Source of the DNA: Luteolibacter arcticus
GTDB lineage: Bacteria > Verrucomicrobiota > Verrucomicrobiia > Verrucomicrobiales > Akkermansiaceae
DNA: 64,000 nucleotides
Direction: 5' to 3'
Assembly: GCF_025950235.1 (NCBI RefSeq)
Contig: NZ_JAPDDT010000004.1
Span: 496,001-560,000 of the forward strand
Below the pieces are notes generated by a model. The model ran no database searches. It saw only the letters and a program-made list of their open reading frames with translations, and was not told the origin of the DNA. How positions within the stretch are numbered: position 1 is the first letter of the stretch; every line of letters begins with the position of its first letter. The position numbers and the translations under genes were made by a program. Below are positions 1 to 8,153 of the stretch, piece by piece.

Positions 1-449
1 GCGAAGCGGGCGAGATCATCGACAACTACTTCAAGCAGTACCCGGCGATCAAAGAGTTCATGGATCGCACCATCACCGAGGCGCGCGACTGCGGCTACGT
101 CGAGACCCTCAGCGGCCGCCGCCGCTACTTCCCGGATCTGACTTCGGCGAACCAAACCATTCGCGGCAATGCCGAGCGCGCGGCCATCAATACCCCGATC
201 CAAGGCACCGCCGCGGACATGATCAAGCTGGCGATGATCCGCATCGATGCCCTGCTCCGGGAAACGCCCCACCAGACGAAGATGCTGCTCCAGGTCCACG
301 ACGAACTCGTCTTCGACCTCGCGCTCGGGGAGCAGGAAGAACTCGTCCCGAAGATCCTCCACGCCATGGAAACAGCGCTCCCGCTTCCCGGCGAGGTGCC
401 AATCTTGGTGGAGCACGGCACCGGCCCGAACTGGTTAGCGGCGCATTGA
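1..449 (+). CDS. polA: DNA polymerase I, C-terminal fragment (5' end outside window)
   Basis: This is the last ~148 codons of DNA polymerase I; the reading frame is open from base 3 at the window edge. It carries the end of the family A polymerase domain: EAGEIIDNYF, YVETLSGRRRYFPDL, the stretch ERAAINTPIQGTAADMIK, and the catalytic motif C QVHDELVFD close to the end, which supplies a metal-binding acidic residue in the palm. The role is gap filling in repair and Okazaki fragment processing. It ends at a TGA with about 30 residues after motif C, normal for the family. It is incomplete only because of the window edge. The family assignment is very safe. Confidence 0.96.
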   Translation, partial: EAGEIIDNYFKQYPAIKEFMDRTITEARDCGYVETLSGRRRYFPDLTSANQTIRGNAERAAINTPIQGTAADMIKLAMIRIDALLRETPHQTKMLLQVHDELVFDLALGEQEELVPKILHAMETALPLPGEVPILVEHGTGPNWLAAH

Positions 450-923
450 TGCCCATTGAGGCCAGCGGGGCTTGCTCCGCCGATCTTGACTGCGCGTTTG
501 GCAATCTTCCGCGGGGAGGATGGGCTCGTTGCACCCCTGCCGGTTATGTGATTATAAAAAATTCGTTATCATGGTCTATTGATTATAGGGAAATTCGGAC
601 GATAGGTGCCAAAGCCATGAACGCGCCTTGTCTTTTTCGCCGTCGCGCGATTTCGGAGGTTGTCGAGAAGGAAGACTTCTCCAATCCCCCTCCCCGAGCT
701 GCCGGAGGGGGTGGGAAAACCGCTCGTCGCGGGTTTCCGGCCAACCCTCCGGCACTCCGAGAGCTTTCCTTTGTGTGTGATAGAATAGTTGGGTGAAAAC
801 TTCCGGTCCGCCGCTGGTGTGAAGCCAAAGAGGAGGCTTCCGAATGGCTGGCGCGGCGGTCCGGCGGGACAGAAAACGCGGCGGCATCGGCTGGGGGGCC
901 GATGCCGCCGCGAACCGTTTCGC
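450..923. other. Non-coding, hairpin-rich interval between polA and the oxoprolinase gene
   Basis: No convincing gene is seen here; the one forward reading frame that crosses it has no ribosome site and an unnatural composition. It contains an AT-rich patch at about 546-600, a GC hairpin at 686-711 (CCCCCTCC pairing with GGAGGGGG) and a longer-range inverted repeat (TGCCGGAGGG at 700-709 with CCCTCCGGCA at 745-754). The terminator of the minus-strand unit lies at its right end. The arrangement of hairpins resembles a dispersed repeat, but no second copy was noticed in this window. Confidence 0.5.
877..912 (-). terminator. Rho-independent terminator of the ACP/FAD/oxoprolinase unit
   Basis: A perfect 15-bp stem (CGCGGCGGCATCGGC at 877-891 with its complement at 898-912) closes a 6-base loop. 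Read on the minus strand it starts 11 bases after the stop codon of the oxoprolinase gene and is followed by TTTTCTGT. Stem strength, position and the T-run fit an intrinsic terminator for the minus-strand operon. Confidence 0.85.
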
Positions 924-3900
924 TCAGATCGCTCCGTAGCCACCACCGCCCGGCGTCTCGATGACGACGCGCTCGCCGGCCTCGGCCTGGTAGGTCACCG
1001 CCCCCGGCAAAGTTTCGCGGCGACCACCGGGATGCACACGGACCTGCTTCCCCGGTGAACCGCCGCTTCCGCCGTGAAGTCCGCGCGGCCCAGCCAAGCG
1101 ACGCTCGGTGAGAAAGGAGACAACCAGCGGCTTGAGGAATTCCACCTCGCGGGTCACGCCATCCCCGCCGTGGTGCTTTCCGGCACCGCCTGAGCTACGG
1201 CGAATCTCGTACTTCCAAAGCCGCACGGGAAAGCGGTGTTCCATCACCTCCGGATCGGTGATCGCGGTGTTCGTCATGTGAACGTGGCGACCGGAACTGC
1301 CGTGGTGATGCGGCCCCGCGCCGGAGCCGCCCGCCAGGGTTTCGTAGTAGCCGAAGCGTTCATCGCCGAAGAGGAAGTTGTTCATCGTTCCGGGGCCGTT
1401 TGCAGCCAGATCCAGCGCCTCTAACAAAAGGTCGGTGAGCCGTTGGCTGGTCTCGACATTGCCGCCGACCACGGCGGGTGCCCGCGCCGGATCATCGCCG
1501 AACTCCGGAGACAAGATGCCCGGCGGGATCACCGTCTCGACCGCTTCGAGCAGGCCCTCGTTGAGCGGCACGTCTTCACCCAGCCACAGCCGCAACGCGA
1601 ACAGCACCGCGCTGCGGACGATGGCAGGCGTGGCATTCAGATTGCGCGGATGCACGCCTCCGGTGCCGGTGAAGTCGAGGACCAGCTTACCAACTTCTAC
1701 GATCATGCGGAGTTGTAGCGGAGTGCCATCGTCAAAAGAAGAGGACACCGTTCGGTCGAGCGTGAGCCCTTGCAAGCGCGCTGCCATCAGGACGGCGGAT
1801 CGATCAATGATGCCCCGCAGCTCATCGCGCACGATGTCTCCCCCGTTTGCCGAGGCGAGTTCCTCCAACGCGCCCACCCCGTGGTGGATCGAGGCGAGCT
1901 GCGCTTCGAGGTCGGCGAGATTGTCGGAGATGCGACGCGATGGCCACGGAGCGTCGCGCAGCAGCGTCTCGATCTCCGGGAATCGAGGCACTCCGCCTTG
2001 GACCAACAGCCGAGGCGCAATCACGACGCCTTCCTCGGCGAGGAAGCGTGCATCCGCCGGCATTGAGCCCGGGGCCTTGCCGCCGATCTCCGCGTGATGG
2101 GCGCGGTTCGCGACAAAGCCGATCCGCTTTCCGTCCCGGTCGAAGACCGGAGCGATGAGCGTGACATCCGGCAAATGCGAACCACCGAAGCCGGGATGAT
2201 TCGTGATGACCACATCGCCGGGCCCCGGATCGAGCACGCGCAGAACCTCGCGGACACATACGCCAAGCGCCCCGAGATGAACCGGCACGTGCGGTGCACT
2301 GGCAACGAGATGGCCGGCGGCATCCAGCAGCGCACAGGAGTAGTCGAGCCGCTCCTTGACGTTGGTGGAAAGTGCCGTGCGCCGGAGCATCTCCCCCATC
2401 GCGGTGACGATTCCTTCGAAGCGGCTGCGGAAGAGACCGGCGGAAACCGCGGAGGGAAGATGGTGGATGGAAGATGGGAGATCGTCGGCCGCCGATTTTT
2501 CTAACAGCAACGTCCCCCGTGTGCCACGCCGCATCGTCCAGCCTACGGGGATGAAGCAAGTGGAGAAGCGATCCTGAAGCAGGATCGGCCCCGGAGCCCT
2601 CTCTTCGGAAAAGCTCTCCGAAATGGCCTCATCGCCTTTTTCCTCGGCGACCACGCGCAGAGCAACAAGCTCCACCGGGCGACCCAAAGGCGGCGGATAG
2701 CCGTAGAGCTTCTGATACTCGGCGGCAAAGGCCTCGATAAGTTCTGCGGTCGAAACATCGGCGGAGGACGATTCGACGGTGAGAGAGCTATCTTGCCCCG
2801 TGAGCCGGAGGTCGGCGATCCATCGATACGCCGCCTCGGGAATCGTGACCCTGGCGGCCAGCGCCTCCCATTCGGACGCGAGAGACGCCCTGCCTTCCAA
2901 CGGCTTCAAAACCTGCTTCACCCGCTGCTCCTGCCGGCGGGCCCGCTCAAGACCCCAGGCGCTGAGCAACCCGGCGTCCGCTGGAATGAGCACACGGGAA
3001 ACACCGAGGCGATCCGCGACCGCGCAGGCGTGCTGCGGCCCGGCTCCGCCGAACGCGAGCAAAGCAAAGTCCCGGGGATCGCAACCTTCGCGCACGCTGA
3101 CACCGCGGATCGCTTCGGCCATGGTTTCCACGGCGATGTCGCGCAGGCCGGAAAGCAGGTGATCGGCCGTCGTTTCCTCACCCGCATCGCGGAGGTCGGC
3201 GAGGAGCTGTTGGAGACGCACCTCGGCCGCCGCGCGGTCCAGCGGAATGCCAGCCTTGGCCGGGTCCATCAGATCTAACAGCAGGTTCACATCCGTCAGC
3301 GTCAGTGGCCCGCCACGGCCGTAGCACGCTGGCCCGGGATTGGCACCGGCGCTTTCGGGTCCGACCTCGAGGCGACCGTTCCGCCACTGGCAGATCGAGC
3401 CGCCGCCGGCAGCCACGGTCTCGATCTTCAAGGCCGGTGCGAACACCCGCGCGGAACCGATCTCCTGCTCCTGCCGCCACGTGAAGGGCCCGTCAATGCG
3501 CGCGACATCCGTGCTGGTGCCGCCCATGTCGAAGGTGAGGACTTTCGGAAAGCCGGCCCTCCGTGCGAGTTCGGCAGCACCGACGAGACCGCCCGCCGGA
3601 CCCGACAGCAGCGAATCCTTCGGTCGGAAATCGCCAGCGGGCACCAAGCCGCCGGCACTCGTCATCAGCCACGGCTCCGCTCCCAGCGGTCCCGCCACGC
3701 GGCGGACAAACCGCTCCATCACCGGCGCGAGGTAAGCATCCATCACCGCGGTTTCCGCCCGGGGCAACAGGCGGATCATCGGCGCGACCTCTGAGGACAG
3801 ACAGACGTGGGAGAATCCTTCCTCACGCAGCATTTCCCCGACCCGGCGCTCATGGTCGGGATTCGCCCACGCATGAATCAGCGCGACGGCAGCAGTCTCA

Positions 3901-4547
3901 AGCCCCTGTGCCCGCAAGGATCTCACCTGCTCACGAAGCTCCTCCGGATCCAGCGGCTCGATCTCCGCGCCCGAGGCATCCAGCCGTCCCCCACACTCGC
4001 AGACCGCACTGGCAAGCGGCTGGCGTCTCGGTTGGTCCAGCGAGAAGAGCAACTCGCGCCGCTGGTCACGGATCTCTAACAAATCACCGAAGCCGCGGGT
4101 AACAACGAACAGCACCGGCGCGCCCTTCCGCTCTAACAAGGCATTCGTCCCACGGGTAGTCGCCACACGGAAATCCACCGGCGGTAACGGTTTCCTCGCC
4201 GGCGTGCCGGTGAGAAGCCTCGCCGCAGCGACCGGGGCCTCGTCGCCACAAGAGAGTTCAAGGATGCCACCAGCTACGAGATCCGTGGTAGTTCCTCCGA
4301 GCTTCAGGCAACGCGCGCCATCGCGGCTGTCGAGCACGATGACATCTCTTCCCGCCCACCCGGCAAGCGTGCCATCGCTCAGGGATAGTTCCGAATCGGT
4401 GATCCACCAGCCATCTTCTTGAGACACGAGCCGGCAACGAAGGGTTCCGTCGGAAAGGATCTTCGCCCGCCGTTCGGCCCCATCCGGACCGAGCGCCCAG
4501 GCATCGGTGAAGGTCCCGCCGGTATCCACTCGGATGCGCCACTGCAT
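924..4547 (-). CDS. Fused HyuA-HyuB hydantoinase / 5-oxoprolinase-type ATP-dependent amidohydrolase
   Basis: This 1207-residue protein combines both halves of the hydantoinase/oxoprolinase family. Residues 1-690 form the HyuA part: the N-terminal nucleotide-binding signature VDTGGTFTDAWAL (7-19) and a second actin-like ATPase signature TFDMGGTSTDVARI near residue 340. Residues 700-1207 form the HyuB part, with NVKERLDYSCALLDAAGHL and a Gly-rich end GGGGYG. Fused proteins of this length are the ATP-dependent 5-oxoprolinase type, which opens 5-oxo-L-proline to glutamate. N-methylhydantoinase or acetone carboxylase-like activity cannot be excluded. It starts 46 bases after the FAD oxidoreductase gene and is the last gene of that unit, ended by the terminator at 877-912. 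The substrate is not shown by the sequence. Confidence 0.88.
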   Translation of the reverse strand: MQWRIRVDTGGTFTDAWALGPDGAERRAKILSDGTLRCRLVSQEDGWWITDSELSLSDGTLAGWAGRDVIVLDSRDGARCLKLGGTTTDLVAGGILELSCGDEAPVAAARLLTGTPARKPLPPVDFRVATTRGTNALLERKGAPVLFVVTRGFGDLLEIRDQRRELLFSLDQPRRQPLASAVCECGGRLDASGAEIEPLDPEELREQVRSLRAQGLETAAVALIHAWANPDHERRVGEMLREEGFSHVCLSSEVAPMIRLLPRAETAVMDAYLAPVMERFVRRVAGPLGAEPWLMTSAGGLVPAGDFRPKDSLLSGPAGGLVGAAELARRAGFPKVLTFDMGGTSTDVARIDGPFTWRQEQEIGSARVFAPALKIETVAAGGGSICQWRNGRLEVGPESAGANPGPACYGRGGPLTLTDVNLLLDLMDPAKAGIPLDRAAAEVRLQQLLADLRDAGEETTADHLLSGLRDIAVETMAEAIRGVSVREGCDPRDFALLAFGGAGPQHACAVADRLGVSRVLIPADAGLLSAWGLERARRQEQRVKQVLKPLEGRASLASEWEALAARVTIPEAAYRWIADLRLTGQDSSLTVESSSADVSTAELIEAFAAEYQKLYGYPPPLGRPVELVALRVVAEEKGDEAISESFSEERAPGPILLQDRFSTCFIPVGWTMRRGTRGTLLLEKSAADDLPSSIHHLPSAVSAGLFRSRFEGIVTAMGEMLRRTALSTNVKERLDYSCALLDAAGHLVASAPHVPVHLGALGVCVREVLRVLDPGPGDVVITNHPGFGGSHLPDVTLIAPVFDRDGKRIGFVANRAHHAEIGGKAPGSMPADARFLAEEGVVIAPRLLVQGGVPRFPEIETLLRDAPWPSRRISDNLADLEAQLASIHHGVGALEELASANGGDIVRDELRGIIDRSAVLMAARLQGLTLDRTVSSSFDDGTPLQLRMIVEVGKLVLDFTGTGGVHPRNLNATPAIVRSAVLFALRLWLGEDVPLNEGLLEAVETVIPPGILSPEFGDDPARAPAVVGGNVETSQRLTDLLLEALDLAANGPGTMNNFLFGDERFGYYETLAGGSGAGPHHHGSSGRHVHMTNTAITDPEVMEHRFPVRLWKYEIRRSSGGAGKHHGGDGVTREVEFLKPLVVSFLTERRLAGPRGLHGGSGGSPGKQVRVHPGGRRETLPGAVTYQAEAGERVVIETPGGGGYGAI

Positions 4548-4593
4548 GCGCCCAGTGGAAAGCGTGATGGCCGATCAGGAAAGACCCGAGTGC

Positions 4594-5835
4594 TCAAACC
4601 CCGAACGGAAACTGCCGCCGGATCGCTTGCGCGAGACCGTCCGTCTCGCCTTTCGCCACGAGCGCCGCCGCCAGCCCCGCCGCTTGGCCGGTGGCGAAGC
4701 AAGTGCCCATCACCCGCACCGAGGCCTGCGCCCCGTGGTCGCACGAAATGCAGCGACCTGCGACGAACACCCCATCCAGCGCTTCCGGCATCAGGCACCC
4801 AAGCGGAATGCCGGCCGCCTGGTCATTCTCCGGATACCGCAACTTCGGCCCCCGGTTCGTCTCGCGGAACTCCAGCGGCCAGGTCGCCAGCGCAATGTCA
4901 TCCTCGTGCCGCACGCCGCCGAGCACCTCCACCTCGGTCAGCACGTGCCGCCCTTTCCAGCGACGGCTCTCTCGAACCCCCGCACGGACCGGCCACTGGG
5001 AAATACAGGCGCCTCCCCAGCCCGCCGCTTCCTTCCGCAGAAAATCCACCGCCGCCGCCGCCACACTCCGGCCGGTAACTTCCAACCGCGACAGGCAGGC
5101 AACATCCAAAGGATTATAGTCACCCTCCTCGGCACCACTCAGGTCGATGGTCCCGAAAATCTCCCCCGCCCGGCCGCTGGCCCTGAAATGCAGCCCGAGA
5201 GTCTCCTTCGAGAGCAACCCGCGCCGCACGCCATCGACGATCCGCCCTGCCAGCGCCAGCCCTTCCTCTCCGCCGGCCGCGCCCTGCACGCCGAAAACGT
5301 AGGCCGGTCGCTGCAGGCGGGACGACTCGGTCATTTCCGACCCCGCACCCAGCAAATCCGCCAGCACCGCATCGCCCGATGCATCGATCAGAGCCTTCGC
5401 CCACAACTCACGGCGTTGCCCGCGGCACATCGCATCCACGACCCAAGAATCACCCTCGTGTGCCGCATCAAGCGCCTCGGTATGGAAAAGCACCTCCACA
5501 CCGCTTTCGCGCAGCAGTTCATCGGCGATCCTCACAAACTCGACCGGGTGCTGCCGCAGCACCCACACACGGCCCATTTTCACCGGGCCGCTCTCGCCGG
5601 TCGCCCGTAGCATCCGCTCCGCCATCTCTGAGGGAAATCCAGCGTTCGCGATCACCGGCGCGCCGTCTCCTAACAGATAGAGCCCGCAAAACGTGTGAAC
5701 CAGCGACGCCGTCCCCATCCCGCCGGCGAAGCCATATCGTTCCACCAAAATCACCCGCGCTCCCGCACGCGCCGCCGTGACAGCCGCCGCCAATCCGGCG
5801 CTGCCTGCCCCAAGCACCAGCACATCGGCAGTCAT
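4594..5835 (-). CDS. FAD-dependent oxidoreductase (PF12831-type)
   Basis: A 413-residue soluble flavoprotein. The N-terminus has a Rossmann ADP-binding fold, GAGSAGLAAAVTAARAGARV (residues 8-27), followed by the acidic VER that binds the adenosine ribose. AGGMGTASLVHTFCGLY after it is typical of FAD_oxidored (PF12831) proteins. The C-terminus has a second FAD contact region, VFVAGRCISCDHGAQASVRV, then GTCFATGQAAGLAAAL. The start codon overlaps the stop codon of the acyl carrier protein gene (ATGA), so the two are probably translationally coupled. The substrate is unknown. Family members sit in varied sugar or amino-acid degradation clusters, but here the partners are an ACP and an oxoprolinase. 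Confidence 0.87.
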   Translation of the reverse strand: MTADVLVLGAGSAGLAAAVTAARAGARVILVERYGFAGGMGTASLVHTFCGLYLLGDGAPVIANAGFPSEMAERMLRATGESGPVKMGRVWVLRQHPVEFVRIADELLRESGVEVLFHTEALDAAHEGDSWVVDAMCRGQRRELWAKALIDASGDAVLADLLGAGSEMTESSRLQRPAYVFGVQGAAGGEEGLALAGRIVDGVRRGLLSKETLGLHFRASGRAGEIFGTIDLSGAEEGDYNPLDVACLSRLEVTGRSVAAAAVDFLRKEAAGWGGACISQWPVRAGVRESRRWKGRHVLTEVEVLGGVRHEDDIALATWPLEFRETNRGPKLRYPENDQAAGIPLGCLMPEALDGVFVAGRCISCDHGAQASVRVMGTCFATGQAAGLAAALVAKGETDGLAQAIRRQFPFGV

Positions 5836-6080
5836 GCCCGCTTCCTCCCGATCAATTCCGCCAGCGCCGCGGGGGTGCCGAGGCTCTCCCGACCCGCATC
5901 TTCGGGGCCGATGACCGCGCCGAAGCGCTCCTCCGCCACCACGATGAGCTGCATCACCGCCATCGAGTCCATGCCCGCAGTAAACAGGTCTCCATTCGCC
6001 GGAAAGTCCGGCGCCAGATCGACTAGTCCCTCATCGCGCAGCATTGCCATCACCTCGTCCGCCGTCGGCGTTTGATTCAT
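5832..6080 (-). CDS. Free-standing acyl/peptidyl carrier protein
   Basis: An 82-residue acidic protein of the PP-binding family. The phosphopantetheine attachment motif is GMDSMAVMQL, with Ser39 as the attachment residue, within the usual four-helix layout (LFTAGMDSMAVMQLIVVAEE). The ATG at 6080 was chosen because the protein then has the normal ACP length; the frame stays open further upstream to 6224, but that stretch (Cys/Arg-rich) does not look like ACP. It is the first gene of the minus-strand unit and overlaps the FAD oxidoreductase start by 4 bases. It is not near fatty acid synthesis genes, so it is probably a dedicated carrier rather than the housekeeping AcpP. Whether it carries an acyl, aminoacyl or prolyl-type group is not visible. 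Confidence 0.85.
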   Translation of the reverse strand: MNQTPTADEVMAMLRDEGLVDLAPDFPANGDLFTAGMDSMAVMQLIVVAEERFGAVIGPEDAGRESLGTPAALAELIGRKRA

Positions 6081-6297
6081 CCCGCCGCCACGGGAACAAA
6101 GGCAGACAATCGCTGCAAGTTTCCTTCCCGTCCGCGTCCTCCTTCTGGATGGCTCTCCGTGCATCCTGCATCCCACTTTCATGCAAGGAGCCGCATTCCT
6201 CGCCCGAAATTCGTCGTAACTCATTGAAAATCGAACGGCACTCGACGTGCCAAACTAAGGTATGAGCCGTTAGGCCCATCAACCATATACGACCATC

Positions 6298-6651
6298 ATG
6301 AAAATGCCCCTTATTCCCACGCTGATTGCTGCTGCTGCCTACACCTTCGCCTTCACTTCGTGTGATTCGCGCCAAGAAGAGGTTCGTGAAGACAGCCTCG
6401 AAAACAAGGCCGACAACTTGGAACAGAAGGCTGACGCGGTCCGCAAGGACGGTGAAGCCGCTGCCGACGCCACCGAAAACGCCGCTGACCGCGTGCGCAA
6501 TCAGGCCAAGGACGCGATCGATACCGAAAAGGAAACGGCCGAAGCCCGCGCTGACGCAGCCGAAGAAAACGCCGATACCATTCGCAAGGCCGCCGAACAG
6601 AAGGCCGATGCTCTGGAAGAAGAAGCCGACGCCAACCGCGAGGCCAAGTGA
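6298..6651 (+). CDS. Coiled-coil, Ala/Glu-rich lipoprotein
   Basis: A 117-residue protein that starts with a lipoprotein signal (MKMPLIPTLI, Ala-rich core, then FTSC with the lipid-modified Cys at residue 22). The mature part is a highly charged helix with heptad-like repeats of the type KADNLEQKADAV and AAEQKADALEEEADA, and with almost no hydrophobic core. Such proteins (LEA/apolipoprotein-like) are usually surface or periplasmic stress proteins; no enzymatic motif is present. It is divergent from the ACP operon, sharing the 217-base region 6081-6297. The function is unknown. Confidence 0.75.
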   Translation: MKMPLIPTLIAAAAYTFAFTSCDSRQEEVREDSLENKADNLEQKADAVRKDGEAAADATENAADRVRNQAKDAIDTEKETAEARADAAEENADTIRKAAEQKADALEEEADANREAK

Positions 6652-6718
6652 GGCCTCTCCTGCACTCCATCTAGTCCTGCTAGCTCCGGCTGGCAGGACT
6701 TCCCACCCCCTATCAGTC

Positions 6719-6832
6719 ATGAAAACTCAACATCACCAGACCTCGTCTTCGACTGCCGAAACCGTAGTGCTCACGTCCATTTATACGGCGTTGGTGCTCG
6801 GCTACGTCGTCCTGGCTTTCCTTTTCCAGTAA
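6719..6832 (+). CDS. 37-residue single-span membrane protein
   Basis: A short open frame from ATG 6719 encodes MKTQHHQTSSSTAETVVLTS followed by IYTALVLGYVVLAFLFQ. The hydrophobic segment (about residues 17-36) is long enough for one membrane span, with a polar N-terminus and almost no C-terminal tail. It lies 67 bases after the lipoprotein gene and 89 before the glycosyltransferase operon. The ribosome-binding site is weak, so its reality rests on the clean amphipathic/hydrophobic pattern. The function is unknown. Confidence 0.5.
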   Translation: MKTQHHQTSSSTAETVVLTSIYTALVLGYVVLAFLFQ

Positions 6833-6921
6833 GGCCCACGCGATCGCGTGAAGGCAGTTCGTTGACCTTGAGGACCATAAAGGTAGGATCGGCCCGGCCC
6901 TCCCCGGCCATCCCCCCTTAA

Positions 6922-8124
6922 ATGAAAATCCTGGTCCACGATTACGCCGGCCACGCCTTTCCGACGTCTCTGAGCCGAGCGCTCGCGGCGCGAGGGCACC
7001 AAGTGGTTCACGCCTTTGCCGGCTCACTGCAGACGCCGCGCGGCGATTTGCAGCGGCATCCCGCGGATGCTCCGACGCTGGAATTCCGCGAGATCCCGAT
7101 GGATCCGGATTACCCGCGGTTCAAATATTCGTTCCGGCGTCGCCGCGACATGGAGATCCGCTACGGCAAGGCCGCCGCGGAATTCGTGCGCGAATGGAAG
7201 CCCGACGCCGTCCTCTCCGGCAACACCCCGACCGAGACCCAGGAGCCCATCACCCGCGCCACCGTCGAAGTGGGCGGTCGCTTCTATTACTGGGTCCAGG
7301 ATTTCTATAGCCTGGCAGTCGACAAGCTCCTGCGGAAGAAGATCCCGGTCGCCGGTGGCTTCATTGGCGCTTGGTATCGTCTGCTTGATTCGCGGCAGTT
7401 CAAGCGCAGCAGCGGCATCGTCGCAATCACCGCCGACTTCACTCCCATCCTTGCGGGTGAATTCGGCGTCGATCCCGACCGCGTCTCGGTGGTTCCCAAC
7501 TGGGCGGTCATCGAGGAGATCCCCGTCCATCCCAAGGACAACGCGTGGTCGCGCCGACATGATCTCCACGACAAGTTCGTCTACCTCTACTCCGGCACCA
7601 TCGGCATGAAGCACAATCCAGCGATGTTGCTGGAGCTTGCGAAGAAATTCAAAGACGACGACTCGGTGCGCATCGTGATCGTCTCGGAAGGCATCGGTGC
7701 CGACTGGCTTCGACGCGAGTCCGCCGCCGCAGGCCTGACGAACCTACTACTCCTACCGTACCAGCCATTCGCCGAGCTGCCGCAAGTGCTGGCCAGCGGC
7801 GACGTGCTGGTGGGCATCCTGGAGGAAGAAGCCGGCGTCTTTTCCGTCCCGTCGAAGACCCTCAGCTATCTGTGCGCTGCCCGTCCGCTACTCTTGGCAG
7901 TCTCGAAGCAGAACCTGGCGGCCCGCATCACCCGCGAGCACGGTGCCGGTATCACCGTCGAGCCAAAGGACATGGAAGGCTTCCTCGCTGCCGCGAGCTT
8001 CCTCCATGCCTCGCCCGAAGAGTGCAAGGAGTTCGGACGCAAGGCCCGCGCCTACGCCGAGGCGACCTTCCCGATCGAGAAGACCGCCACGACCTTCGAG
8101 AAGATTCTAACGGCCAAGCCGTGA
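6922..8124 (+). CDS. Glycosyltransferase family 4 (WcaI-like)
   Basis: A 400-residue GT-B fold glycosyltransferase without a signal peptide. The N-terminal domain MKILVHDYAGHAFPTSLSRA and the later GGRFYYWVQDFYSLAVDKLL are typical of WcaI-like enzymes of colanic acid-type pathways. The C-terminal domain has the nucleotide-sugar binding region (VYLYSGTIGMKHNPAMLLEL, then VPSKTLSYLCAARPLLLAVS). It would add a sugar to a lipid-linked precursor on the cytoplasmic face. It is the first of four tightly packed genes; its stop codon overlaps a possible GTG start of the next gene. The exact donor and acceptor are unknown. Confidence 0.85.
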   Translation: MKILVHDYAGHAFPTSLSRALAARGHQVVHAFAGSLQTPRGDLQRHPADAPTLEFREIPMDPDYPRFKYSFRRRRDMEIRYGKAAAEFVREWKPDAVLSGNTPTETQEPITRATVEVGGRFYYWVQDFYSLAVDKLLRKKIPVAGGFIGAWYRLLDSRQFKRSSGIVAITADFTPILAGEFGVDPDRVSVVPNWAVIEEIPVHPKDNAWSRRHDLHDKFVYLYSGTIGMKHNPAMLLELAKKFKDDDSVRIVIVSEGIGADWLRRESAAAGLTNLLLLPYQPFAELPQVLASGDVLVGILEEEAGVFSVPSKTLSYLCAARPLLLAVSKQNLAARITREHGAGITVEPKDMEGFLAAASFLHASPEECKEFGRKARAYAEATFPIEKTATTFEKILTAKP

Positions 8125-8153
8125 GCCTTGCGGTAAACGTTGCCCGCCCGCCC

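Noticed and set aside
446..796. Forward frame of 116 codons after polA
   Set aside because: Unnatural composition, overlaps hairpins, no ribosome site and no domain.
5832..6224. Longer (130-codon) version of the ACP gene
   Set aside because: The extra N-terminus is Cys/Arg-rich and unlike ACP; the ATG at 6080 gives the normal length.
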